Part shown: positions 53,315 through 62,552 of the stretch, one piece after another
Layout of the letters: each line of letters begins with the position of its first letter
Numbering within the stretch: the first letter of the stretch is position 1
Notes under the pieces: model-generated
Database searches by the model: none
What the model was told of the DNA's origin: nothing
What the model saw: only the letters and a program-made list of their open reading frames with translations
NCBI RefSeq assembly: GCF_001541345.2
Contig: NZ_LMVL02000005.1
Coordinates: 310,001-374,000, forward strand
Direction of reading: 5' to 3'
Length of the DNA: 64,000 nt
DNA from: Gillisella vitis
Lineage (GTDB): Bacteria; Pseudomonadota; Alphaproteobacteria; Rhizobiales; Rhizobiaceae
Position numbers and translations under genes: made by a program

Positions 53315-53394
53315 ATATCTCAAGTCTTTGATGTCTTGAGACATCCAAAACCACTTCAAGGCGGGGATGCGTTGGCATCTTCAAGCGTTGGTAT
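53315..53394 (+). repeat. 80-bp structured repeat upstream of visR (copy A)
   Basis: It aligns almost without gaps to 58158-58236. Shared blocks include ATATCTCAAG, CTTTGATG, CAAGGCG-GATGC and GCATCTTC-AGC-TTGG. The 3' half can fold as a hairpin (GATGC/GCATC inside CAA-GC/GC-TTG). It ends exactly 11 bases before the visR ATG. Confidence 0.75.
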
Positions 53395-53405
53395 GAAAGG
53401 CAGCC

Positions 53406-54161
53406 ATGGCATTCAATGCAGACATGTCGAGCGGCAGGACAGGATCGGCGGCAGATCTGAAAGCCCGGCTGGCTGCGAACCGGGGGGATATTTTCCCCCG
53501 GCTGATTGCGATGCAGAAGGCGATCAACGCCCGCAGCTTTGCCGTGTTTCGGGTGGCGGGTTCAGGCTTGCCGCGCAAACGCATGTTGCAATGCGAATGT
53601 GAGAGCTGGGCGGCAAACGGCATGGTTGGCAGCTATAGCGATGCATTTGTGTCCTGCTACGGCGAACTTCTGCTGAGCCATATCGATGATTTGCTGCTGC
53701 CTTTGATGTGGAATGCCAAGGACAACGCCACATTCTGTATCAGCAGTGAGTTTGGCGCTTTCGTATCGCGCCTGCCTGCTGGCAATCTGCCGTTTTCGGG
53801 TGTTGCTTTTCCGGTCCGGCTGGGCGCTGTCGGCAATGGCTATGTCATCTTCGCATTAAACGGATCTGAGGATCTCGACAGCGATGTGATGATCGACATG
53901 CATAATCGCAGCTGCAAGCTGATGATGGATATTCTATCCCTGAGCGAGCGAAAAGTAGCGCCGTCCGAGGCGTTGAGCGACCGGGAAATCGCCTGCTTGC
54001 AATTGGCGGGCGATGGGCGGATCAGCGAAGAAATTGCCGAAAATCTCGGACTTTCGGTCCATACCGTCAATGCTTACCTGGGCTCGGCGACGATCAAGCT
54101 TGATTCGGTCAACCGTATCCAGGCAATCGCCAAGGCTATCAGGCTCGGCTATATCAACTGA
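53406..54161 (+). CDS. visR: LuxR-type motility master regulator VisR
   Basis: The partner of VisN has 251 residues, an N-terminal sensor-like domain and a C-terminal LuxR HTH (LSDREIACLQLAGDGRISEEIAENLGLSVHTVNAYLGSATIKLDSVNRIQAIAKAI). The gap to visN holds a structured repeat that forms the probable 5' untranslated region, with AAAGG right before the start. The level of VisR may therefore be set separately from VisN (inference). Confidence 0.9.
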   Translation: MAFNADMSSGRTGSAADLKARLAANRGDIFPRLIAMQKAINARSFAVFRVAGSGLPRKRMLQCECESWAANGMVGSYSDAFVSCYGELLLSHIDDLLLPLMWNAKDNATFCISSEFGAFVSRLPAGNLPFSGVAFPVRLGAVGNGYVIFALNGSEDLDSDVMIDMHNRSCKLMMDILSLSERKVAPSEALSDREIACLQLAGDGRISEEIAENLGLSVHTVNAYLGSATIKLDSVNRIQAIAKAIRLGYIN

Positions 54162-54244
54162 GTTTCTAAATAGATTTCCCTATCGGCTTCTTTGTCTGGC
54201 GGAAATTCCGGAACGGTTTCGCGAAACGCGCTACCGAAGCGCAA

Positions 54245-55378
54245 TCACTCGGGCTGTTTGGCTTCCAGGAGCCATTCGCGCCAGATGGCCACCAGGATCG
54301 CCATCAGCACCGGGCCGACGAACAGGCCGAGCATGCCCATGGTCTTGACGCCGCCGATCAGGCCGAAAAATGTTGGCAGGAAGGGGAGTTTGATCGGTCC
54401 GCCCACCAGTCTTGGCCGTAATGTCTTGTCGACAATGAAAAGCTCGACGGTTCCCCAGGCCAGCAATCCGACCCCTGCAATGGTCGAGCCACTGGCAACC
54501 AGATAGATCGAGACCAGGGTGAAGGAAAGGGGGGCGCCACCGGGAATGAGCGCCATGAAGCCGGTGATAATGCCCAGCGTGACAGGGGAAGGCACGCCTG
54601 CGATCCAATAGGCGAGGCCAAGCACGATGCCTTCACCGACCGCAATGATCGTCATGCCGGTCACCGTGGAACTGATGGTCAGCGGAACCAGACGCGACAC
54701 CCGTTCCCAGCGCCCGGGCAGGATCCGCTCGCCAACAATATCCACCTGCGCAACAATACGCTCCCCGTCGCGATAGACGAAAAACAGGGCGATCAGCATG
54801 AAGAGCAAGGTGAGAAAGCTGTGGAAGGCCGAGGAGCCGACCACCAGCAGGCCACGGTAAATCGTGCCGATATTGGCGCCGCTGATCAGTTGCACCAATT
54901 CGCCAAGCGCACCGGGATGGCCGACATATTGATCCCAATGCTCGGAAAGCCAGGAACCGGCCAGGGGAACCTGAATTAACCATTGCGGTACCGGCGCGCC
55001 CACTTCATTGGCCCTCAAGGCCCAGACGCCCCAGCTTTTCACCTCATCGACGGCATAGATACCCGCCAGCGAGATGGGAACGACAATGAAGGAGACCACA
55101 AGAATAATGGCAATCGTCGCACCAATGGTCCTATTGCCACCGGCGAGGCCCAGAATGCGTCGATAGATCGGCCAGCTTGCAAAGCCGATCACCATGGCGG
55201 CCAGCAACGGCACGATGAAACCGTAGAAAAAATAAGCGCTGGCCATCAAAACGGCCAGCAACAGCCAGCGCGCCGCCGAGGTTGGGGCAACCAGCGCATA
55301 GCGCTCTGCGGCAGCACGACGTACAGGAACGGCGGGCGGTGTCACGACGCTATCGTTTTTCGCAGTTCTCACGGTCAC
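54245..55378 (-). CDS. AI-2E family permease (PerM-like)
   Basis: This integral membrane protein has about eight membrane segments. LAAMVIGFASWPIYRRI, FFVYRDGERIVAQVD, GLAYWIAGVPSPVTLGIITGFMALIPGGAPL and KTLRPRLVGGPIKLPFLPTFFGLIGGVKTMGMLGLFVGPVLMA are family signatures. Members include exporters of the AI-2 signal and Na+/H+ antiporters; the name does not prove AI-2 transport. I choose GTG 55378 (VTVRTAKND) with GGAG upstream, giving 377 residues. The frame is open to 55513, with an ATG at 55429 lacking a ribosome site. Confidence 0.82.
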   Translation of the reverse strand: MTVRTAKNDSVVTPPAVPVRRAAAERYALVAPTSAARWLLLAVLMASAYFFYGFIVPLLAAMVIGFASWPIYRRILGLAGGNRTIGATIAIILVVSFIVVPISLAGIYAVDEVKSWGVWALRANEVGAPVPQWLIQVPLAGSWLSEHWDQYVGHPGALGELVQLISGANIGTIYRGLLVVGSSAFHSFLTLLFMLIALFFVYRDGERIVAQVDIVGERILPGRWERVSRLVPLTISSTVTGMTIIAVGEGIVLGLAYWIAGVPSPVTLGIITGFMALIPGGAPLSFTLVSIYLVASGSTIAGVGLLAWGTVELFIVDKTLRPRLVGGPIKLPFLPTFFGLIGGVKTMGMLGLFVGPVLMAILVAIWREWLLEAKQPE

Positions 55379-55544
55379 CTGTACACTCCGAAGTCCAAAA
55401 GCCCCTCTGAAGCATGATAACTTCAGCATGAGCCGACGCAGGTCCGCGCCCGGTCGACCGATAGTAGTTCCTAATTCCAAAAAGCTTGTGAAAATATGGC
55501 GGCCATACTGCAAAATATCGTTTATTTCGCTTTTGGCTTAAAAA

Positions 55545-55621
55545 TGGTGATTCCGACGCGATTCGAACGCGTGACCCTCAGATTAGGAATCTGATGCTCT
55601 ATCCTGCTGAGCTACGGAACC
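55545..55621 (-). tRNA. tRNA-Arg (anticodon CCT)
   Basis: The 77-nt gene on the minus strand folds into a full cloverleaf. The acceptor is GGTTCCG/CGGAATC with one G-T pair, the D-stem is GCTC/GAGC, the anticodon stem is TCAGA/TCTGA with loop TTCCTAA (anticodon CCT), and the T-arm is ACGCG-TTCGAAT-CGCGT. The CCA end is encoded. It reads AGG codons, which are rare in GC-rich rhizobial genomes. No integrase or island boundary is seen beside it. Confidence 0.95.
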
Positions 55622-55676
55622 ACTGTTTATCTCCATACAAAAAGCCGTCGATGAAGCCAAGCCTTTTCCTAGCGGT

Positions 55677-56840
55677 TCAATCCGCCAACCGTTGTTCGGC
55701 AAGCCTGACCCAGTAGGACATGCCGTAGGCGATGGCCTCGTCGTTGAAATCATAGGCCGGATTGTGAAGGCCCGCCGTATTGCCATTGCCGATCATGATA
55801 TAGGCGCCGGGTCTGGCTTTCAACATGAAGGCGAAGTCTTCGCCTGCCATGGAGGGGTCAACGTCGGTGTTAACATTGCTTTCGCCGACGATATCGATAG
55901 CGGCGCGGGCAGCATTGTCGGTTTCTTCAGGATGATTGGCCGTGACCGGGCAGGGGCGCTCATAGATCACATCTGCGTCTGCTCCATGGGCGCTGGCGAT
56001 GCCAGCAACGATTTCGCGGATCCGGCGCTCTGCCATGTCCTGCGTTTCGTCGTCATGGGTGCGAACGGTACCGGTCAGTTCGGCCTGTTCGGGAATGATA
56101 TTGTGGGTCGTTCCCGCCTGAAAACGGGTGACGGATACGACGACCGAGCGCACCGGATTGGCGCTGCGCGCCGCGATCATTTGCAGGTTGGTGACGATCT
56201 GGGCGCCGATGGCAATCGGATCGATGGCGCGGTGCGGTTCGGCAGCGTGGCCGCCACGGCCCTTGATGGTAATGAAGAATTTGTCTGGAGCCGCCATGAT
56301 TCCACCCTTGCGGATCGCGAAGGTGCCTACCGGCATGCCGGGCATGTTGTGCATGCCATAGACTTCGGCGATGTCGAAGCGCTCCATCAGGCCGTCCTCC
56401 ACCATGGCAAGCGCGCCTGCGCCGCCTTCTTCGGCGGGCTGGAAAATCACGGCGACAGAGCCGTTGAAATTGCGGTTCTCGGCCAGATATTTCGCAGCAC
56501 CCAGCAGCATGGCGGTATGGCCGTCATGGCCGCAGGCATGCATGCGGCCATCGGTTTTCGAGGCCCATGGTTTTCCGGTGATTTCCTGTAGGGGGAGCGC
56601 GTCCATGTCGGCGCGCAGGCCGATCACCCGGCTACCATCGCCGCGTCCCTTGATCAGGCCAACGACGCCGGTGCGTCCTAATCCCGTCACCACCTCGTCG
56701 ACGCCGAATTCCTTCAGTTTTTCTGTGACAAAGGCAGCCGTCTCATGGACGTCATACAGAATTTCCGGATTCTGGTGCAGATGATGGCGCCATTGCCGGA
56801 CATCGGCTTCCAGTTCTGCGGCGCGGTTCAAGATTGGCAT
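55677..56840 (-). CDS. M20 family amidohydrolase (hippurate hydrolase type)
   Basis: This 387-residue zinc- or manganese-dependent amidohydrolase has RADMDALPLQEITG, the metal ligands in MHACGHDGHTAMLLGAA, PAEEGGAGA and the late MAGEDFAFMLKARPGA. It belongs to the subfamily that cleaves N-acyl amino acids such as hippurate or acts on auxin conjugates; the exact substrate is unknown. Length is normal. Divergent from the carboxypeptidase gene at 57011, with about 170 bases between. Confidence 0.9.
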   Translation of the reverse strand: MPILNRAAELEADVRQWRHHLHQNPEILYDVHETAAFVTEKLKEFGVDEVVTGLGRTGVVGLIKGRGDGSRVIGLRADMDALPLQEITGKPWASKTDGRMHACGHDGHTAMLLGAAKYLAENRNFNGSVAVIFQPAEEGGAGALAMVEDGLMERFDIAEVYGMHNMPGMPVGTFAIRKGGIMAAPDKFFITIKGRGGHAAEPHRAIDPIAIGAQIVTNLQMIAARSANPVRSVVVSVTRFQAGTTHNIIPEQAELTGTVRTHDDETQDMAERRIREIVAGIASAHGADADVIYERPCPVTANHPEETDNAARAAIDIVGESNVNTDVDPSMAGEDFAFMLKARPGAYIMIGNGNTAGLHNPAYDFNDEAIAYGMSYWVRLAEQRLAD

Positions 56841-57010
56841 CGGTTTTCCTGATCACATGCGTTTGAACCGGGCAGGTCCGGCTCATTTATCACTCGGTTG
56901 CAATTGACGTTGCTGATGGGCTTTGCCATTGGTTCGACATATAGGACATATGGTTGCCCGATGCGAGAGACATTCAGGGTGGCCTGTCCAGTTTCCGGAA
57001 GGAGAAGTCA

Positions 57011-58117
57011 TTGTCCGTGCTGCCTCGCCAGATCCGGCGCGCATTTGTTGCCGCTGCTTTGTGTGCCGTCATGCTGCCGTCTACGGTCGCCGCCAACCCT
57101 GTGCTGGTGGTCGATGTCAACTCCCTGACAGTGCTGGAGCATCAGGATAGTTTCAAGAAATGGTATCCGGCCTCGCTAACCAAGCTGATGACGGCCTATA
57201 CGACGTTCAGGGCGCTAAGAGCCGGTGAAGTGCGTCTGGACAGCGTGGTGACACTGAGCGCCTTTGCAGCGTCGCAAGCGCCGAGCAAAATGTTTTTCAA
57301 GCCCGGCTCGAAAATGACGCTGGACGATGCCCTGAAGATGATGCTGGTGAAATCCGCCAATGACATCGCCATGGCCGTGGCAGAAAATGTCGGCGGCAGC
57401 CAGGCGGCGTTTGTTGCCCGGATGAATGCCGAGGCCGCTCGTCTCGGGATGACATCCAGCCATTTCGTCAATCCGAATGGATTGCCCGCTCCCGGCCAAT
57501 ATTCCACAGCCCGCGATCTTGCGGTACTAGCCGTGACCATTCGCCGCGAATTTCCTGAATATGCAGGCTATTTCAAGATCGAAGCGATTGATACCGGCAA
57601 GAAGATCTATCCCAATGTCAACATGCTGGTTGGTCGTTTCGATGGGGTCGATGGTATGAAGACCGGTTATATCTGCGCGTCCGGGTTCAATCAGATCACC
57701 TCTGCGACCCGCAATGGCCGTACGCTGATCACCGTGGTGATGGGCGCTGACAGCCTGGCGGCACGCGCCGATATTTCCGCCAATCTGCTCCAGAAATATT
57801 TCGATCGACCCAATGCACAGGGCTCGCGCCTTTCGGCACTAGGGCCTGACAGCGTTGACGGTTTGAACGCTGTAAATGACGTGTCTGCCGAAATGTGCTC
57901 CACTGAGGCCCGCAAGCGGCGCAGCGAAACCCGCGACGAGACCGGACGGATGAAGCTGCAATCGCCCTATATCCATGAAATGTCCGCGCCGCCGGTGCCA
58001 GTCTTTGCTGGCCTCATCCCCGGCAGCGAGCCGCCGGATCCGCCGCCGGCTGCTTCGGGTGCGAAACAGCAGCAGATGGGCGAGGTTCCGCGCCCCACGC
58101 CGCGCCCGCAAATGTAA
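57011..58117 (+). CDS. D-alanyl-D-alanine carboxypeptidase (low-molecular-weight PBP)
   Basis: This periplasmic enzyme trims the terminal D-Ala from peptidoglycan stem peptides. The mature protein has S55-x-x-K58 (ASLTK), S115-A116-N117 and K217-T218-G219. A TTG start at 57011, with AGGAG six bases upstream, gives a clean signal peptide (RQIRRAFVAAALCAVMLPSTVAA). The ATG-initiated frame at 56954 does not. The C-terminal tail is proline-rich (PPDPPPAAS, VPRPTPRPQ) and lacks an obvious membrane helix, unlike classic DacA. A terminator follows at 58128-58156. Confidence 0.9.
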   Translation: MSVLPRQIRRAFVAAALCAVMLPSTVAANPVLVVDVNSLTVLEHQDSFKKWYPASLTKLMTAYTTFRALRAGEVRLDSVVTLSAFAASQAPSKMFFKPGSKMTLDDALKMMLVKSANDIAMAVAENVGGSQAAFVARMNAEAARLGMTSSHFVNPNGLPAPGQYSTARDLAVLAVTIRREFPEYAGYFKIEAIDTGKKIYPNVNMLVGRFDGVDGMKTGYICASGFNQITSATRNGRTLITVVMGADSLAARADISANLLQKYFDRPNAQGSRLSALGPDSVDGLNAVNDVSAEMCSTEARKRRSETRDETGRMKLQSPYIHEMSAPPVPVFAGLIPGSEPPDPPPAASGAKQQQMGEVPRPTPRPQM

Positions 58118-58127
58118 TAGGGAGAGC

Positions 58128-58156
58128 CATGGACCGTGGCGGTCCGTGTTTTCTTT
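58128..58156 (+). terminator. Intrinsic terminator of the carboxypeptidase gene
   Basis: A 9-bp stem with a wobble pair (CATGGACCG at 58128-58136, partner 58140-58148, loop TGG) is followed by TTTTCTTT. It directly precedes the repeat at 58158. Confidence 0.78.
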
Positions 58157-58157
58157 A

Positions 58158-58236
58158 ATATCTCAAGCCTTTGATGCATTTTGACATTCGAAATTCTTCC
58201 AAGGCGAGATGCCTGAGCATCTTCGAGCCTTGGCAT
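58158..58236 (+). repeat. 79-bp structured repeat upstream of the CobW-family gene (copy B)
   Basis: Nearly collinear with 53315-53394. The 3' half folds as CCAAGGC-AGATGC-ctga-GCATCT-GCCTTGG (about 58199-58233). It ends 11 bases before ATG 58248, the same offset as copy A has to visR, and lies right after the previous gene's terminator. It is thus the likely 5' untranslated leader of this gene. Confidence 0.78.
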
Positions 58237-58247
58237 AAGATGAGGTC

Positions 58248-59411
<1,164 letters not shown>

Positions 59412-59435
59412 TCGGCGGTTATCTCGGACGCTGCT

Positions 59436-59687
59436 TTATCGGGCGGGCATCTGGTCCGGTTTGCCGATCACAAAGCGGTGACCGGTCGCGGATGCCTCGC
59501 TGGACAGCAGGATATATCCGTCTTCCCGGCAGAAATGCGGGATGTCGATGATCGCCAGAGGATCTGTGGTTTCGACAATGAGCCGGCTACCGACTGCCAT
59601 TCCAGACAGACGCTTTCGCGATTTCAGCACGGGAAGCGGACATTTCAGCCCTTTGAGGTCCAGGATATCTTCGGGCTCCGGAGTCAA
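59436..59687 (-). CDS. TusA-family sulfurtransferase-like protein
   Basis: This 83-residue protein has the TusA signature LKGLKCPLPVLKSRKRL with catalytic C16 in the CPxP motif and a following VETTDPLAIIDIPHFC. TusA proteins carry sulfur for thiouridine in tRNA or for molybdenum cofactor and other uses. Since formate dehydrogenase needs sulfurated cofactor, a link to FdhD is possible but unproven. Its ATG overlaps the end of the L,D-transpeptidase gene by four bases. Confidence 0.9.
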   Translation of the reverse strand: MTPEPEDILDLKGLKCPLPVLKSRKRLSGMAVGSRLIVETTDPLAIIDIPHFCREDGYILLSSEASATGHRFVIGKPDQMPAR

Positions 59688-61033
59688 CGGGCGGCCCAGA
59701 ATTTCCAGAAGGGTTTTGCCGCTGGCTCAGAGGCTGCATCCATAGCCACCATGCTGGACTGCGGCGGCGGCGCGACCGGGTTTGGTACGGGAACCGGGCC
59801 GGTGGCCGGGAGGGCGACAGTTGCCGTCTGGGTTGGATCGATGGTGGCCGGAGCGCCAGGACTCACAGCACCAGCACTCCCAGTGCCAGAGTTCACAGTG
59901 CTTGCCGTCTGCGGATCGCTTGGCGCGCCATAGCGACCGGTCTTGGCGGAATTGTCCAGCGATGCGAACAGCGGGGCGGCTGTCGCTGCGGTTTTCCGTG
60001 GGCTGATGACCGGATTGGCCGGATCGGCAACCTCGGACAATTTCAACAGCTTGCCAGCCTTCAGTGCCGAGCCTGTCGGCGCATAGGCCAGATCGCGGCC
60101 TTTCTTCAGGTCGGCAACCAGAGCCTTGCGTTCGGCTTCGCTTGGATCGTACCAGACCTTGTCCTCATATTTCTTCATGGCCTTGGCATAGTCGCGGCTA
60201 TAGGCAGAATTATAGGAGGCAAGCGCCGCAGACAATTGCGGTGGTGTGCTCATCGGTGGGCAGGCACCAGCCGCGTTCAGGCTTTTGCCTGCTTCGACCT
60301 GCTGGTTGAAGACATATTTCTTGTCGCAAACCCCAACCTGCGGCGGTTGTTTGGTAACTTCGAACTGGTCATAGCCAGCCTTCAGCATCTGCCAGAAGGG
60401 CATGTGGGTGCTGTAGCGATGCCGGGCCATGTTTTCGGCAGTCATGCGGAACGGGAAGGCTTGCAATTGTACAGTCTGCTGGCCGCCGCGAAACGCATCG
60501 CGCGCAAAGGCATAGATCTCCAGGATCTGGGCATCCGTCATCGAATAGCAGCCGGATGACGAGCAGGCCCCATGGATCATCAGATTGGTGCCGGTGCGAT
60601 TGTTGACGGCATCGTATTTGTTGGGAAAGCCGGTGTTGATCGCCAGGTAATATTTTGAATAGGGATTGAGATTGGCGGGCGTCAGGGCATAGAAACCCTC
60701 CGGTGCCTGCCGGTCGCCTTCCTTCTCTTTCGGTCCCAGTTTCCCGGACCAGGCGCAAATCTGGTAGTCGGCAATTTTCTCGAAACGCCCGTCAGTCTTG
60801 GCCTTCCAGATTTCCAGAACGCCTTCTTCCTTGAAAATCCGGATGGCGATTGGCGAATTGCGCTCCATGCCCTTCGCCTTCATCGAGGCGAGGATTTCAG
60901 GCGGCAACGGCTGCTCTACCTTGTTGGACACATTGTCCGGCATCTTCTTTTCGCTGACGCTATCCAAGGTGTCGTTGCACCCTGCCAGAAGCAGGGTGGT
61001 GGCGATCAGCAGGGCGGCGTTTGAAATGCGCAT
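59684..61033 (-). CDS. L,D-transpeptidase (YkuD) lipoprotein
   Basis: This periplasmic enzyme forms 3-3 crosslinks in peptidoglycan or attaches proteins to it. The 449-residue precursor begins with a lipoprotein signal (LLIATTLLLAGC, lipid Cys C19), has a YkuD catalytic domain with H154 and C162 (MIHGACSSSGCYSM), and ends in a long Pro/Ala/Thr-rich tail (about 385-449). ATG 61033 is preferred to the in-frame TTG at 61045. Polar L,D-transpeptidation is important in Rhizobiales, which grow from the pole. It is the upstream gene of the overlapping TusA-like gene. Confidence 0.9.
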   Translation of the reverse strand: MRISNAALLIATTLLLAGCNDTLDSVSEKKMPDNVSNKVEQPLPPEILASMKAKGMERNSPIAIRIFKEEGVLEIWKAKTDGRFEKIADYQICAWSGKLGPKEKEGDRQAPEGFYALTPANLNPYSKYYLAINTGFPNKYDAVNNRTGTNLMIHGACSSSGCYSMTDAQILEIYAFARDAFRGGQQTVQLQAFPFRMTAENMARHRYSTHMPFWQMLKAGYDQFEVTKQPPQVGVCDKKYVFNQQVEAGKSLNAAGACPPMSTPPQLSAALASYNSAYSRDYAKAMKKYEDKVWYDPSEAERKALVADLKKGRDLAYAPTGSALKAGKLLKLSEVADPANPVISPRKTAATAAPLFASLDNSAKTGRYGAPSDPQTASTVNSGTGSAGAVSPGAPATIDPTQTATVALPATGPVPVPNPVAPPPQSSMVAMDAASEPAAKPFWKFWAAR

Positions 61034-61045
61034 TGTCGAGCTCAA

Positions 61046-61390
61046 CTGGGTCTCATTGGGGCGAAGGCATTATGTCAGAACAAGGATGCGTGAGCATGTC
61101 CTTATCATGGGACGACGAAGCATTGATCATCCAGGCGGGACCATATCAAGTCGGAGCCTGCCGATCCAGTCTCGATCCTTGCCTGAATATGGTTTCTAAA
61201 GTGTGAATGGGTGCCGATTGCCTATGGTGGACACTTCCTGCCTCGCCTGAATCACGAAGGTTGGAGTATCCAAAAAGCTTAGAGCGACAGCCCTTGGTTA
61301 TGACTGTCGCTCTAAGACTTAATTGAAACATTTATGCGGCACATCACCCGCTAGATTCTACGGTCATGAAAGGTGCAGCGTTCTCGACGG
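61046..61390. other. Gap between accA and the L,D-transpeptidase gene
   Basis: No gene is supported. It holds the accA terminator (61271-61316) and, nearer 61046-61200, the likely promoter of the minus-strand L,D-transpeptidase gene. Confidence 0.55.
61271..61316 (-). terminator. Intrinsic terminator of accA
   Basis: A perfect 13-bp stem (CTTAGAGCGACAG at 61278-61290 with 61304-61316) and a 13-base loop. On the minus strand it is followed by CTTTTTGG, giving the T-run expected of a terminator downstream of accA. Confidence 0.8.
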
Positions 61391-62344
61391 TTACAGGTTG
61401 CGACCGATATCGAGGAATTTCTGGCGCCGCGCTGCGCGCAGTTCCGCCCCGCTTTGGCCAGACATATCCTTCAGTGCCGCCGCGATGGTTTCCCCGGTGC
61501 GGTCGATCACCGTTTCGGGATTGCGATGGGCGCCGCCAACCGGTTCGGGAATGATATCGTCGATAATGCCGAAACCCTTCAGATCTTCCGCAGTGATCTT
61601 CATGTTGGTGGCGGCTTCCTTGGCGCGGGTGCTGTCGCGCCATAGAATCGAGGCCGCACCCTCAGGCGAAATCACCGAATAGATCGCGTGTTGCAGCATG
61701 TAGACGCGGTTGCCGGTGGCAATGGCGATGGCGCCGCCGGAGCCGCCTTCGCCGATGACCACTGATATCAACGGGGCTTTCAGGTTAAGGCACATTTCCG
61801 TCGAGCGGGCGATGGCTTCGGCCTGGCCGCGCTCTTCAGCACCGACGCCCGGATAGGCGCCGGCGGTATCGACCAGCGAAATCACCGGCAGGCCAAAACG
61901 GTCGGCCATTTCCATGACGCGGATTGCCTTGCGATACCCTTCAGGCCGGGGACTGCCAAAATTGTGTTTCAGGCGTGACTTGGTGTCGCTGCCTTTTTCC
62001 TGGCCGATAATCGCCACCGGGACACCCCGAAACCGGGCGAGGCCAGCCTGAATGGCTGCGTCCTCGGCAAATTTGCGGTCGCCAGCCAGCGGCGTGAAAT
62101 CGGTAAACAGGCGCGAGGCGTAATCGACGAAATGCGGACGCTGCGGATGGCGGGCGACCTGGGTTTTCTGCCAGGCATTCAGCTTGGAATAAATCTCTTC
62201 CATGGCTTCGCGCACGCGGACTTCCAGACGACCGATCTCTTCCGAGGTGTCGATGCTTTCATCCTCACCCTTCAGCTTCTTCAACTCGTGAATCTTGCCT
62301 TCGAGGTCGGAAATAGGCTTTTCGAAATCGAGATAGTTGATCAT
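61391..62344 (-). CDS. accA: Acetyl-CoA carboxylase carboxyltransferase subunit alpha
   Basis: AccA with AccD transfers CO2 from carboxybiotin to acetyl-CoA, making malonyl-CoA for fatty acids. The 317-residue protein has YLDFEKPISDLEGKI at the start, RHPQRPHFVDYASRLF, GREK-like GQEKG, MEMADRFGLPVISLVDTAGAYPG and IGEGGSGGAIAI (oxyanion loop). Length fits the family. On the same strand as xerD, 208 bases downstream of it. Confidence 0.97.
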   Translation of the reverse strand: MINYLDFEKPISDLEGKIHELKKLKGEDESIDTSEEIGRLEVRVREAMEEIYSKLNAWQKTQVARHPQRPHFVDYASRLFTDFTPLAGDRKFAEDAAIQAGLARFRGVPVAIIGQEKGSDTKSRLKHNFGSPRPEGYRKAIRVMEMADRFGLPVISLVDTAGAYPGVGAEERGQAEAIARSTEMCLNLKAPLISVVIGEGGSGGAIAIATGNRVYMLQHAIYSVISPEGAASILWRDSTRAKEAATNMKITAEDLKGFGIIDDIIPEPVGGAHRNPETVIDRTGETIAAALKDMSGQSGAELRAARRQKFLDIGRNL

Positions 62345-62552
62345 CAGGTCCGTTCCGATCCGTTACTCTATCCTGCTTTACGATGTTGGCTGAGCGGCGA
62401 CCATCGTAATCCTTGACTATAGTGCCTGATCTCACCACCCATCCTTGATGGAGTGAAACCGTAAATGTCTTCGCAATGCTTGGCCGCATGTCTGTCTTGC
62501 AGACAATTTGTGTGCCAACCAAAGGGGCTTAGCACATCGCCTAGCCGGGCTT

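Noticed and set aside
54245..55378. Reading the AI-2E protein as part of a quorum-sensing system with visN/visR
   Set aside because: The family is broad, no luxS or luxI gene is visible, and VisN/VisR are known as motility regulators without a proven signal.
55545..55621. tRNA-Arg as an attachment site for an integrated island
   Set aside because: No integrase, no repeated tRNA 3' end, and ordinary core genes on both sides. The XerC and XerD in the window are the chromosomal dif recombinases, not phage integrases.
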